A stretch of 64,000 nt of DNA from Oxytricha trifallax (taxonomy: Eukaryota > Ciliophora > Spirotrichea > Sporadotrichida > Oxytrichidae). Where the stretch lies: the NCBI GenBank assembly GCA_000711775.1, contig ARYC01017132.1:1-64000 (forward strand), given 5' to 3'. Both the position numbers and the translations under genes were made by a program. Positions 34,038-46,040 of this stretch are shown here, piece by piece (within the stretch, counting starts at the first letter, position 1; each line of letters starts with the position of its first letter). The notes below the pieces were generated by a model. The model was not told the origin of the DNA. It was given only the letters and a program-made list of their open reading frames with translations, and did no database searches.

Positions 34038-35440
34038 TCATACAAACATAAGCTTAGAGTCATGTGGCATTTCTCTGAATTTTATCTTTCTAAGTTGCTT
34101 TCTGATTGCATCTATTGTAATTTTATTATTTGATTGGTTTGATTATGACTTAGTTTGCAAGCTCTCTGAGGCTCCCGTTAATTTTATTCTTATCGAGATA
34201 TTGTTTGATCCTTTACTTATAATCTCTCTCACTCTTGCAGCTTAAGTAATCATTCCTTGGCATTTCACTCTCTATTATTATTGCTGCTAATGCCTTTATA
34301 TCCCAAGCAATATCTCCATCATTCCAATCTTCTCTCTCTCTGGGAAATATTGTGGAGTTCCTCGTACATTTCCTAGTGCAGAGACTTGCACTCATTAAGC
34401 CCTGTTTAAATGAATAATATAGACTCTTAGAGTTTGAAAGCCCCTCATTATTTTTTCTGGTTTTAAGTCTCTATGAACGTAACCGAGCTTGTGAAATTCT
34501 TCTATTCCTTCAACTATCTGCTGGACTATCTAGCCAGTTTACCTTTGCCATCTGTTGTCAGATAAAAACTCTCTGTAAGTCATTCAAGGAGAGGAAGCCT
34601 TAATTCTACATGATTTTTTTCAAGTAAAATGGCATCAAGCTAAATAATATGCCTGCATTCTTTAAATCTTGCTTATTACAAAGCGTTATACTCGTTTGCA
34701 AATTCCATTTTAACTTGTCATCAGCAAGAAAGTAATTGAAAGGATAAATTTAGTAAGCGTATTAATGATCAGTGAAAACTCTCTTCTCTATTTAATCTTC
34801 TAGAGTGAGGTAACTTTCAAGACAAGAATCTATGTTTATTATTTCCAAGACAGGAATCTTCATTCCCTCAATTTATACCATAATTTTATTGTTCTTAACT
34901 GCTTTCTTCATTTTTACTTACTTCTTTACATCAACCTTAAGAGATTCAGCTGGATTTCTTGACCTTCTTTTTAATAGGAATCTTTTTCCTGTAGGATCAT
35001 AAATAAACACAAAGCTTTGATTGTGCTTTTTCTTTAGGTACACTTTGATGTTTCGTGAAGGAGAATATAGCTTCTCACAGAACTCTCAGATATACTTGCC
35101 ATCCTTCTTTTAATGCTTTAGATACAACCTAGGCATATCGTTGTGTATATCTCTCTAGTGTCTCTTGTAAGTTGACTAGTAGAGGAAAACTTTATTGCAT
35201 TCTTTGCATCAATATTCAACTTTGGCTGGTTATTTAGCCTCCTTCTGAATTTTTGCAGCCTCTCTGACGACCTCCTTCTTAACTTATATTTCAATTTCAA
35301 ATTTTGACTCGTCAAAAGTGTCATAAGTAGGCTCCCACTAAGTGCAAGCGTCTCTGGTCTCAACTTTTTTGTTGTTGCTGGAATGATAATTTTTATTGAC
35401 TTTAACCAAGTAATGCCGTCCTTCTCAAAAGGTTAGCGCT
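34038..35440 (-). pseudogene. TBE zinc-finger/kinase gene (57-kDa ORF)
   Basis: Domain order from the N-terminus: a charged region (DESKFEIEIQVKKEVVREAA), C2H2 finger 1 (CKECNKVFLYQSTYKRHQRD, then IH), a degraded finger 2 where TGA replaces the first Cys (KYI-TGA-EFC) and the H pair is incomplete, a linker, then a kinase: GIEEFHKLGYVHRDLKPEKI is an intact catalytic loop, GNVRGTPQYFPE matches the activation-segment end in one frame, and DIAWDIKALAAIIIESEM matches helix F in another. TGA codons at four or more places and at least two shifts make it a pseudogene. It ends at TGA 34038-34040 just inside the left terminal repeat. TBE elements are known to encode this fusion; its role in excision is not established. 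Confidence 0.85.
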
Positions 35441-35810
35441 CATTTAGTTTGCTGATATATATTATTATTATAATGATAAAAACTACTTAGAAATACTAAA
35501 ATAATAGAGAATAAGACACTCTGGTAAATACCTTGCTGAGAGGTAAGATAATTTAATCACCATAAAAGCCTGTAAGAATACATATTTTATGAGAATATTT
35601 TGCATTTTACTAAATTAAAAAAGTCCTAAAGAAATTTTGTTTCTCTGGGTGGTCCTCCAAATTAAGGTTGTACTTAATTTGGAGGTAAAGTTATTAAAAA
35701 TTAAATTTAATATGCTCCTAATTAAGTTTAAACCTGAAAATTTAACTCCTAATAAAGTTTGAACTTGATTTGTAGGACCTCCTAAAATTAGCATTATTAG
35801 GAGCAATTTA

Positions 35811-36868
35811 ATGGAGATATCTTGATAAAAATGGAGATCAATTTGTGAAACTTGGAGCAAGATTTTCAATGCTTCTCCGCATATCTTTTCAAGGCTGACC
35901 TCCAGTAGGTCCTCCTTATTTAGTAGTAAGATTTTAATAAACTTAGAAGGGATATCCATAAATTTAAATTTCATTAACATTTTTAGAAAGAGGAAGCTAG
36001 ATGGAGTCTATGAATAATGCAATGAAGATAATTCAATCTCAATATTTATTAGAAAAAATTTCGAAATTAAGAGGAAATCTATAGATACTTGGTTTAGAAA
36101 GGTAAGTTCTAAACTAATATTAACGAATTCATTACTTGGATTGTTCTTGCTTACTTAGGAGGGATCTAAAATATCATTCTTAAAGGCATTGCTAAGTGAA
36201 GAGAAAAATGCTTTTAAGTCTAGTGAAATCAGAATGATCGAGATATCTAACTACCCTGAAATCACTGTAACAAATCTTTATGATGATGCTATGAGTGATT
36301 TAGATGTTGCTCTCTACCTTCCATCAAAGCTACAGCTCTCTAATAAATTATCAGAGAGAAACTTCTTCTTCGTTGTTCTTGCAACTCTGAAACTTGATTA
36401 CTTAAATGAAGTAATTTAAGAAGCTCATAAGAAACGCTACATCATCTCTCCTGAAGAAAAATAGAAGCAAGGAATAAAAATCAGCGAGACCTAGCTCTAG
36501 GAACTGCAGAAGCACCCATTCATCTCGAGTAAGCTTTTAATTTTAAAGAAAAACCTGGCACTGCTATAAATTTGATGAAAGAGCTCAGAAAATTAAACAG
36601 AGAGAGAAAGTCTCAAGTAAAGTATGAATTGTGTAAGAGGCTCTTCAAAGATTTATAAAATCCAGACAAAATGAATATAGATCAGGAGCTAGCACTTATA
36701 GAAGAAATATAGACCCAAGCAAGCCTTAAGAGGAAGAAAAGAAAGATAAGCCAAATCCATTAATGGGCAAGTTTAATATGTGAACTTATTCATTCGTTAA
36801 ATTTAAAACTTATTTATAAACACAAAATCTACCTTCTCTTGCGCATACATTTGCTTTATCATCGCTGA
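35811..36868 (+). CDS. TBE accessory ORF (22-kDa-type), two introns
   Basis: From 36003 the frame is open: exon to 36101, intron 36102-36158 (57 nt, GTAAGT...CTTAG), exon 36159-36528, intron 36529-36548 (20 nt, GTAAGC...AAAG), then exon 3 to TGA 36866-36868. The core (SFLKALLSEEKNAFKSSEI, YPEITVTNLYDDAMSDLDVA, ERNFFFVVLATLKLDYLNEV, C-terminal KRKKRKISQIHQ) resembles the accessory ORF at 25255. The frame can be extended upstream to ATG 35811 if an in-frame TGA at codon 5 is ignored, so the true start is uncertain. The last 35 codons overlap the convergent transposase; an original stop near 36770 may have been lost. Function unknown. It is the least damaged of the three TBE genes. Confidence 0.7.
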
Positions 36869-37765
36869 CTCTTTTAGCAGTACTATTAATAAAATCTACT
36901 GTATCTATCTTCAGGTCGTGCATAAAGTGGTAGAGGAGAAGTTTCTTGTATGGCCTTTCAATAAACCCCAATATAATTCAATTCCATTGAACTAAGGGCT
37001 GTAAGGAACATTAAATATAGGTGTTATATTTAGCCTTTCATATTCCTTCCTTGAGTCTTTAGTTTTATGAACTGACAAGTTATCAACGAATAGAATAATT
37101 TCTTAGTCAGCGTACTTATCTCTGAGTTATTGCAAGAATTTAATATATTATTCAGTCTTTATAGAACAAAGTGAATAACATAGGCCTCAAGGCCACTACT
37201 TCACTTATTCCACCTATAAAAGCATGAGTTTAAACTTTAACCTTTTAATCTTATACTTCTATGCTGCTATATCTCTTATACCCAGATCTTAATATGAAGA
37301 TATTAAAAGTGAATACTGCCTCATCAGCGTGTATGATCTTTATATTATGCTCTTAAGCCCTCTGTATTTAATCGAATATATAATTTAAATTATCCTTATA
37401 AAATGGAACATTAAAGTCAATCAATCTCTTTATGCGATTGACTTTCTTGTATGATATTCCATTCTTTTTATATATGTTAGCTATGGACTATGCAGAGATA
37501 TAAAGCTCAGGGATTTGGCGATGAAACATCAAAGCTCTCTAGGCAGCGAGATATGAGACCAGTATTAAGAGTCTTATCATTAATAAGATAATCGATATGA
37601 TGCTGCTAAAATTATAAAGGTCTCAAAGGCTTAGAATTAAGGTGCTATTTCTTTAAATTCATTGCCAATAGACAGTGAGACCTAAGAGTAGCTCGAGATT
37701 TATGGAGCAGTTTTGCTATAGATGTGTAATTTATAATAGGTTTAGTTGATCTCTATTATCATCCA
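36795..37765 (-). pseudogene. TBE transposase (42-kDa ORF, DD34E)
   Basis: N-terminal helix-turn-helix part (KLLHKSRATLRSHCLLAMNL), then RALMFHRQIPELYISAQSIA in a different frame, VPFYKDNLNYIFDQIQRAQE, first Asp in KIIHADEAVFTFN, second Asp in ILFVDNLSVHK, and Glu in PYSPQFNGIELYWGLLK, 34 residues after the second Asp. A 1-nt loss after GLLK shifts the frame before PYKKLLLYHFMHDLKID. A TGA sits where Trp is likely (QWP-TGA-GLCYS). At least two shifts and one TGA, so inactive. It is convergent with the accessory ORF, and no TGA is left at the expected end. Confidence 0.85.
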
Positions 37766-37844
37766 ATCCATAACGCAACATAAAAAATAAATCTATATAC
37801 TCACTGTCAAAAACTGACCTCAAGCCTCGCATATATTCACTTAA

Positions 37845-37962
37845 ATTTCTAATATTTAAACCCTTACATTAACCCTACTAAAACCCTAATAAAGTATGCC
37901 TTAATTGCAGCCTTTTATCATTCAAAAACTCAATCGAACAACTATAGGGTTTTGTGGTTTTG
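37845..37962 (-). repeat. Right terminal inverted repeat of the TBE
   Basis: Reverse complement of the left end with scattered mismatches. It includes TATAGGGTTTTGTGGTTTTG at the very end, next to ATT. Confidence 0.9.
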
Positions 37963-37965
37963 ATT

Positions 37966-38169
37966 CTCCTGATGCCTTGACAATTCTAACATTCTTGATT
38001 TTTAAAAACATAAACATACGACATAATGAAATCCTATAAAAATCTTACATTCGCTATTTCTCACTTATATTTTAAGATACAGCATTATTCATTCAGATTA
38101 GTACTTATCATAGTGTAAATGATCATCAACACTCCATACATATAATATTATTGAGCAATGTGCAGAGCA
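37966..38169. repeat. Right half of the dispersed repeat split by the TBE
   Basis: Continues the unit begun at 33816-33888; it aligns with 33145-33326, including TCTTACATTCGCTAT and ATTATTCATTCAGATT. Confidence 0.85.
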
Positions 38170-38177
38170 TAAACTTT

Positions 38178-38978
38178 TACTTAAAGAGAATTAAGTCCCG
38201 TGAATATTCGAGATTAATCAGCAATTCAATCATTTAATATATATTGTTAAGTACAGTGATCTTGTCTTAATTGCCTCATCATCAGCTCGTTTTCCATCAT
38301 TTTCTGTTTAGCTTATCTAGAAAGCAGTTCTCGTTCACATCTTCACCTTCTTAGTGTCAACAAAAAACAGGTTTCAGGATTAAACTATCATGTCTCAGCC
38401 ACATCTCGGTTTAAGACAGCTAATTTCAGGATCAGTTGACAGAGCTTTCTTCCATTTTATTTGACAAAATTATAATAAACTAGAGAATTTAATAAATTTA
38501 TTCAAGCATGGTCTTAATTAATAAGCATAAATTTAATTAATTAAGCATCACTATTAATAATTCGTTATAGATTATAATTCCTAGTAAAGACTTTTATCAT
38601 TAAACATTAAAACTTAAAATATTTTAATTTGCTTGAATAAATTTATTAAATTCTCTAGTTTATTATAATTTTGTCAAATAAAATGGAAGAAAGCTCTGTC
38701 AACTGATCCTGAAATTAGCTGTCTTAAACCGAGATGTGGCTGAGACATGATAGTTTAATCCTGAAACCTGTTTTTTGTTGACACTAAGAAGGTGAAGATG
38801 TGAACGAGAACTGCTTTCTAGATAAGCTAAACAGATAATGATGAATTTAATGATGGAAAATGAGCTGATGATGAGGCTATTAAGACAAGATTACTGTACT
38901 TAACAATATATATTAAATGATTGAATTGCTGATTAATCTCGAATATTCACGATCGAATGACTTAATTCTCTTTAAGTA
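38178..38978. mobile_element. Foldback element (arms 331 and 349 bp, loop 121 bp)
   Basis: 38178-38508 recurs inverted at 38630-38978 with about 95% similarity; the outer ends read TACTTAAAGAGAATTAAG. No gene in the loop, and no protein-like frame in the arms beyond short pieces. It starts 9 bp beyond the dispersed repeat that hosts the TBE. Confidence 0.85.
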
Positions 38979-41900
38979 TAAAAGAAAAGTAATTTAGGAA
39001 ATTAAAATACTTTAAAAAAATTAAAGATATTATTATTTGTTTAATAGTATCAATTATGTAACCGAAATAGTTCGATTCATAGAATGATATAAAATATAAT
39101 AAATACGTATTTTAAAAATAAAAAAAATTTTTATCATAAAATCGATTTTAAATTTTTTTAATTTTGATATCAAAACATAAACTCTTATTTAACCTCTTCT
39201 CATATCTTCTTAACAGGCTCTGAGAGTGTTTTGATAATTACTCAATTAAATCAATTTATATATTTAAGAATAGGATTTATATTTACCATTTGCTAAAATA
39301 TAAAAGATACCAAATTACTAATAAATAAACCTCATTAATTTATAATTATTTAAATTGATTTTTGTATACTAATAAAAAAAGACTGAGCATTTTAGCAAGC
39401 TATAGATAATGCATTCTAATGTTTATTATTTTAGCATGCCTAATTTTAAATTATGATTATTTACTGAATCTTTTTTTTTAACGGAAAATATATGATTTTT
39501 CTTACTCTTTAGTAAGAGATTTATATCCGCAATTATTATTAACTAAAATTTAAATAGTTCAATTATGAGTATATTATGAGGGATAAATTCTTGATTAATA
39601 ACATGAGATTTTACAGTATAAAAAATTAAATATACCTATTACATAGCATTAAAGTGACACAACTTATTGGAATATAAAGCATGCTCTTAATTTGTAAAAA
39701 CTGAATTATACCATTTTTTTTATAATTTAACAAATAATAAAATGAATATGATATATTATGAATTTGAATAAATTTTAATTCCTAAAAATTCATAACCTAT
39801 AATGATTAAAATTGATTGCTAATATACTTTGGAATAATTATATTGCTTAGAAATATGAAGAGTTTCCTAAAATTAGATCCGCTTGTAATAATCAGATTAC
39901 AAAAGTTTTAGACTTTTCATGATTAAAATTATTAAAATTAATTTGTAAAAATCAGCTTAATGAAGTATTTAATAATAAATAAGAGTAATCTACAAAACTT
40001 TAAATCAATAACTGAAAAAGAAAAATTCTTTTTTTTATAAAAATTTTATTGAATCCTTAAGTAATTTGCAACTTATTTTCGATAGTTATTATTGAAGCAC
40101 AAATTTAATCGAAAAGAATTTATTATCAAGATAAATTACTTAATTATAAATGAGTTCTTAGATTTTTAAATATAATATCTTATTAAATAACTGAAGATTA
40201 TCAAATTGCTCAAACTTATTTTATAATTTTGATTTATTCATAACAATTATTAATTAAAAATAATTTATTTTCATTAGATGGAATGTAATACTGACAAATT
40301 CAACAAGCTGTTTTAATAAAAGAGTAAAATCAATTGTATAAGGTAAGTTGTTAAATTTTAATTAAAAATCAATATTTTAGCTTAACATTAAAATCTATTT
40401 AATCTAACAGTTTTTTTTTAAAAAGATAGTATATTAAAGGAATCGAACCCCATATAATTAGGCAGCAATACCTAAGTTTTACCATCAGGAGTATTGGTTA
40501 ATATTACAGTTCTAAAGTCTAATCATTCTTTTAAATATGTTTTCTTAAATTTTGTATATCCATAATTTATTCAATTCACTATCTTTGAAGAAATCATCAA
40601 ATCTATAGAAGAAAGACTCTTTACTTATTTGAAAATACAAAAGAAAATTCTTAAAGCATTCAGAAGAAAGGCTTTAGTAGATAGCTGAATTTTAAATAAT
40701 AAACTACTTCAATAAATTTAGAAAAAATGGTGTTTGTTCAATACCAGAGGAACAATGTGCGATAAAGAAGGTGAAAAATAAAAAATACTGAGATAATCTA
40801 AATAAATAAATGCTAATATTAGAAATAAATTATATTATTATTAACTTCTTTGAGTAAACAGTAAATATTGAACTAATTACAATTTAATTTGATTTATTTC
40901 TTTTTCATAATTTATAACTACGATTCATTACATAAATACTCATGGGGTTTTATATAAAAATAATTAATTTAAATCATACTTTTCTATGCAATTAATCATA
41001 GTTGTTTTACTTAAACAAGTACTTTAGAAATATTTTAATTATAATTGAAGAGAAAATCGTATCTACATTTAAGAATATCTTTGTTTCCATCCCACGAATT
41101 GTAAAGTGAATCATTTTATCTAGTACAATCATTAGAAATCCTTCTGAATAGAATTGACTATAATTTTCGATCATAGTGTAATTAGCTTAATTCCTTCAAC
41201 TGAATGTAAATTCTCTAATTAACTTATCAACAAGTTTAATTTAATCTTTATTGCAAAATGACATATAAATTAGTTTAAATTACTTTAAATTAATATTAAA
41301 ATATAAAATATGTTAGAAAGAAATAGGGTATGTTACTGGCTTGTTCTATTCTAATAGATTTATATATTCATTCAAATCACTTTTGATTTCCATAAATTTG
41401 ATTGGATTACTTTAAGTTATATTTTTGTATATAATATATGCAATGTTTTAATTCTTTTAAATTTAGTTTTTTATAAAAAGGATTACCAGGATTATTATAT
41501 TAATGATATTTTTAACATTTTCTTTATATATTCAGATTTCAGCTGCTATCCTAAATGTTGAACTATCCTTTCATATTAAAAGCTACTGCTTTCTTAAAAT
41601 TGTTTACTTAATTTGATATATTTACTGATTTCAATGACAATGAAGCCATAATTATATACAAATTCTTATGGACATAATTAATAGAAAAATAAACAAGTCA
41701 ATCATATCGACAAATAGTGCATAATATATGGGTAAGTATAAGTTTTAAATAACATAAAAAATAGTGAATAATAATACTTAAGCAAATTACTTAGTTAAGA
41801 AAAGATGCTCTTTTATTTTAATATGATTTTATGATTAAAATGTTAGAGTTCAATATTAATTTTATTTTTCATTAAAAATTGATTTGTTATGCCTAAAAAG

Positions 41901-42900
41901 TGGCAAACTTTATATCAATAAATATAAATATTTTAAACTGTATTTATGACTCAATAGCATTTAGAATAACTTTTAGTAAAAAATAAAAGCTATCCTCACT
42001 ATTAAAACTACCAATACAACTATTACAACACTATCAAAACAATAAACTCATAGTAAGACTTAAGCACCTCGGAAAAAAGTCACATCTGCAAATAAATTGG
42101 GAAAGTTGTACTTCAAACATGAAATAAAAATTCCAAGGAGTTTCTGCTCCAATAATAATTAAAAAAACCAAAATTATTGTTATCTCAAGCAAAATGTATT
42201 TAAATAGAAATGATCAAAATATAGCTCATGTTAATTTGCTTATTAAATATACTTTTCATATTTATAATATAAAAAATGGTTTTCAGATATTTATTTAAAA
42301 TTATTATATGCCATTCTTTATTGTTTCAATTGGCTAAAATATAAAAGAAGAAAATTTCATTTTATATTATTATTCCACAACAGAAAAATTATTATTCCAA
42401 AGGAATAATATAGTAAAAACTTGCCTGTACTTTTATCTAATATTAAATAAGTAAAACCTAATACATATGATGAACTTTAATGATAAAAAATATAGAAGAA
42501 GATATTGTTTGTGTTAAATAAATTAAAATAATTAAATTAGTTTTTCAAAACAATTTGATAACGGAATAATCTCTAGTAAATATAATTCAAAAAATTAATA
42601 AATAATATTTTCTTAATTTTTATTGATTTACATAAATTAACATTATTTAAAACAAAATTAATCCATAAATTATAAGTTACTTATCTCAATGAGATGATAT
42701 TGATATACTATGATATGTCTCTTAATGGCAAAAATCTTTAACAACAACTAACCCGCTTTTAAGCTACTTTCCTATAAATTGTGATACCAAAACAAACTGT
42801 GTTGATAAAAATGAAACTGAAACAGACTTCCATATATGAGAAGAATTATGAAAACCTTTTACTCTTCTTAATTTTGATTATTTTTTGTCTCTGTCCTTTT
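38979..42900. other. Long AT-rich stretch, no supported gene
   Basis: Nearly 4 kb, about 80% A+T. Weak protein-like pieces occur near 40590-40800 and 42060-42180, too short to annotate. No repeat found. Probably germline-limited DNA. Confidence 0.5.
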
Positions 42901-42914
42901 ACTTTAATATCATT

Positions 42915-43205
42915 ATCCATAAACCAGTTTAGAATAAAATATTATATAGTTGACTTTTATGGTTCCCTACTCTAACTTTTGAAGTCTGATCTCCATTTTA
43001 TCGTGTCTATATAAGTAGAAAACCAAACTAACTCCAAGGAATTTTATTTCGACAGGAACATTCAAGCTTTAACTGCCTCGAGGAGCATCTTTTTGAGATA
43101 CTAAACGCAGTAGTCCGGCCACTAATGTGGTGAACTTGACAACCTCTTTCTTACCCTTATCTAGCTTTAACGAAATAGAAAGCTTTATTAGTAGCGAGGA
43201 AGACT
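42915..43205 (-). CDS. MDS-like coding patch, minus strand
   Basis: The open frame contains KLDKGKKEVVKFTTLVAGLL, RLVSQKDAPRGSQSLNVPVE and IKFLGVSLVFYLYRHDKMEI. Its GC content is clearly above the flanks. The 5' end is undefined; a TGA closes the frame near 42917. The composition suggests a soluble basic domain; no family recognised. Confidence 0.5.
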
Positions 43206-43552
43206 TAGTTTAATTTTGTTTATATATCCTACTTTTAACTCTAATTTAAAATAATGGAAATCATAATTCTGAAAGACATAACTATATCTATTTAAATAAT
43301 CTCAAGAGTAGTCATATCCTTTATTACGAACTAGTTTGTTAGTTTTAAATTAAGTAAAACATCAAGAACATCTTATGGTATTTATGAAATAAGTAAAGAC
43401 TTTTATTAAATATATTGTTTCATTCTATTTATTATCACTTTTAAGCTAACTTAATCATAAAGTGCTAGAGAACCAAAAAAAGTATCAATCTCACTCATAA
43501 ATATATGATAAAAAGTAATACTAAAATTGAGTATTTATAAAATGACTAATTA

Positions 43553-43984
43553 TATTATTGTAGGATTTAATTTGAAATTGGGAAATTAATTATATTTATA
43601 TTAATATTAAAACAAATAATATTGGTAGTTAAAGTTGGGCAATTTAAAAGATTTTGGGCTCTTTCGATAGTGAATTTAAAATCATCTGGATTTATTATTG
43701 GCGGTACTATTTTATCTTATCCCTGGAGAGATATAACTTGAGTTTAATTAAACTCCTCTAAATTCATTAAATTATACCCCTTCATAAAAATCGAGTTATA
43801 TAGCTCCTGCGATGCAATAAAATAGTACCTTCAATAATAAAGCCAAGCTAATTTTGTTTTTAAATTCTCTATTGAACGAGCCCATGATCGTTTAAATAAG
43901 TCAACTTTAACCGCCAAGATTTTGATTTATAATTAATTTAAATATAATTAATTTCCCAATTTCAAATGTATTCCTACAATAATA
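43553..43984. mobile_element. 432-bp hairpin element (MITE-like)
   Basis: Terminal inverted repeats start TATTATTGTAGGA; an inner 28-bp block is exact. Symmetry continues inwards almost to the centre (GGTACTATTTTAT pairs with its complement at about 43825), so the whole unit can fold into one imperfect hairpin of about 200-bp arms. No coding capacity. A TA target duplication is possible but cannot be proved. Confidence 0.8.
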
Positions 43985-44284
43985 GATAAGCAACCCTTGC
44001 TTTATGAGGGCAGTTTAAGAATAAAATAAAAATTTGTTGGATAATAAATAGAAGCATTAGACAAAACATTAAATTATTATTGAGGGATATGTGAATTAAG
44101 AAATTGATTAATAGTCAATGATAAGCCTGATTGAAGTTTTAAAGTTGTATTTTACTAGAAATTTTAGGTCTAGTCTTTTCTTTATGATTTAAAGTTATAT
44201 TACACAACTTAATAAAAATTTTAATTTAATGAATATAATTTCTATAAAATAATGAAAGTTATTATAACGATGATTGATACTCTA

Positions 44285-44400
44285 CGGATATTGATGATAA
44301 CTAGCTGGAAACTGTTTACTCCTTTACCTGCCCAATGCTCGAAGATTTTCAGAATAAGTTAACTTTTTATTGTAGTTAACAATTACTATATAAAAAATAT
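44285..44400 (+). CDS. MDS-like coding patch
   Basis: The frame YSTDIDDNQLETVYSFTCPM continues with LEDFQNKLTFYC and then fades. Acidic start, Cys pair. It may be the first of the plus-strand patches that continue to 46.9 kb. Confidence 0.4.
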
Positions 44401-44563
44401 TGAATTAAATATCTTTAATTGAATATTCTTTGATGGTTATTATTTATTAAATTTATTCGAATTTAGTCCCTGAAAATGTAAAAAATATTATATTAGAATT
44501 TTAAAACAAATCAAGACAATTATTGTAATAGCATGATGATGTTGATAGCGATTCTGATAAGGA

Positions 44564-44712
44564 AAAATGAATGACGATGGACTAATTAAAATTGTACCAT
44601 TCATAATACCAGAATATATACTTACTGAAAGAAGAATTTAAATTTAAATTCTAAGAAAGAGTAGGTATGAGAAAGGAATACTGGAGAACTTACGATTCAC
44701 AAATTATACACT
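44564..44712 (+). CDS. MDS-like coding patch
   Basis: From an ATG: MNDDGLIKIVPFIIPEYILT, then KSRYEKGILENLRFTNYTLK. An overlapping frame is also TGA-free. Function unknown. Confidence 0.4.
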
Positions 44713-45186
44713 CAAATAACATTAAATTAATATTTTTCTGTGAAATCATAGTTCTCAGATATCAAAAATAAAATAAATCTAAAAGCACATTGAAATTCTT
44801 AATTATTTCATATTTTACATCTCTCACATCTAATAAAAATATGGGTTTATGAAAAGTAACTTGAATTCATTTTTGATATATTTATAAAAATTGATTTGAG
44901 TTTAATTTCAATTAACATTTGTAGGATTTTGTTGATTTTTTAAAAAGATTTACAAAATCTTGTGATTTACAATCAATGGAATCTTTCCCTTTAATTGTTA
45001 GATTTTAAGTTAAGAAAGGTTTACAATTTTCTAAATAAACTGCTCTATTTTATTGAAAACATTAAGTTTACTCAAATTAAAAATAAATACCTGAAATCTA
45101 TAATTATGTTATAATTTTACTGTTTATTAATATACATTTAGTTTTGATGATTAAATAGCAAGTAAAATACTTTAAACTACTAACCT

Positions 45187-45550
45187 ATGAAGATTAAGAA
45201 GTTAATCGAGAGTATGATGGAGCAGTTGAAATTTCTAAACACAAGAACAAAGTATCTCATTGCTTTAGTATGAATTTAATCTCACCGAAGAACGAGTTAC
45301 CAATATTGATGAACACTGCTACTCTTAAAATGCAGATAATATTCCGTAAGAAATTTCAAATGTGGAAGAAACCAGTTGATAATGACTATTTTATACCAAA
45401 CTTAGTTTCGACTGTCAATAAATCTGTATGTTATACTAGAGACTTCCAATTAAGAAATATAGCGGTCACAAATTCTTACCAATCCAATCAAATTAAAAAA
45501 GAAGCAATCAAAATAATACTTCAATTGTAGTATAAATTAATAATTAAATA
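45187..45550 (+). CDS. Coding patches of the 45-kb locus
   Basis: MKIKKLIESMMEQLKFLNTR runs to a TGA at about 45271; from 45270 an overlapping frame reads MNLISPKNELPILMNTATLK, FRKKFQMWKKPVDNDYFIPN and CYTRDFQLRNIAVTNSYQSN. A shift or small eliminated sequence must lie between. No family recognised. Confidence 0.45.
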
Positions 45551-45589
45551 TATTTATATAAAAACTTCAAAGGTTAGTCACTGAGAGAA

Positions 45590-46040
45590 ATAAGATTAAC
45601 TGATGATAGCTGAGACTAAGATGTCGTAAGCAATGGTATAAGAAACAACATTAGTATTAGAAGCAGAAGATTTAACTATACAAGAAAAAGGAAGATATGT
45701 ATAAGTTTACAAATATTCCCACATAATCAGCCAGGAGATCAAGCTATGACCCAAATGGCTCTCTTTCACAGTAAATATACAAACTAAATCTTCATAAGCA
45801 ATTGCATACTATTGCAGGAATTGTATATAAACCTGCATGAAACAATAAAACAGAAAAACCAGGCAAATATCCAAACAAACAAAAACTTACAATGATAAGC
45901 CACAAATTAGTTGCAAAATTACTCGTAAAAAATTATGATTAAAGAATTAAAAGTGTGCTTTAAACATTAACTTGTCCAAGATATTTAAGGTTTAAATTAA
46001 TTATTGACAGAATAGTACAACAAATTAAAAAAAGGAATAT
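45590..46040 (+). CDS. Coding patch of the 45-kb locus
   Basis: The frame contains KKEDMYKFTNIPTQSARRSS, YDPNGSLSQ, KLNLHKQLHTIAGIVYKPA and KPGKYPNKQKLTMISHKLVA, with one in-frame TGA after KPA. The basic, Gln-rich pattern continues into the next patch. Confidence 0.45.

Larger units (their letters stand above)
33886..37965. mobile_element. TBE-family transposon, 4074 bp plus ATT target duplication
   Basis: The element runs 33889-37962, flanked by ATT at 33886-33888 and 37963-37965. The left end CAAAATCCCAAAACCCC matches the 17-bp C4A4 telomere-like TBE terminus with one mismatch; the right end (reverse complement) CAAAACCACAAAACCCT matches with two. Inverted repeats extend about 120 bp. TBE1 of Oxytricha is known to be about 4.1 kb, to duplicate ANT, and to carry a transposase, a zinc-finger/kinase gene and a third ORF, all present here. 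All three genes show lesions, so this copy is probably inactive. Confidence 0.95.

Noticed and set aside
34213..34395. Separate small ORF inside the TBE
   Set aside because: It is the frame-shifted C-terminal lobe of the TBE kinase gene, not an independent gene.
40430..40510. A minus-strand tRNA gene (GGTTCGATTCC motif)
   Set aside because: Only a T-arm-like word is present; the T stem, anticodon loop and acceptor stem do not pair properly.
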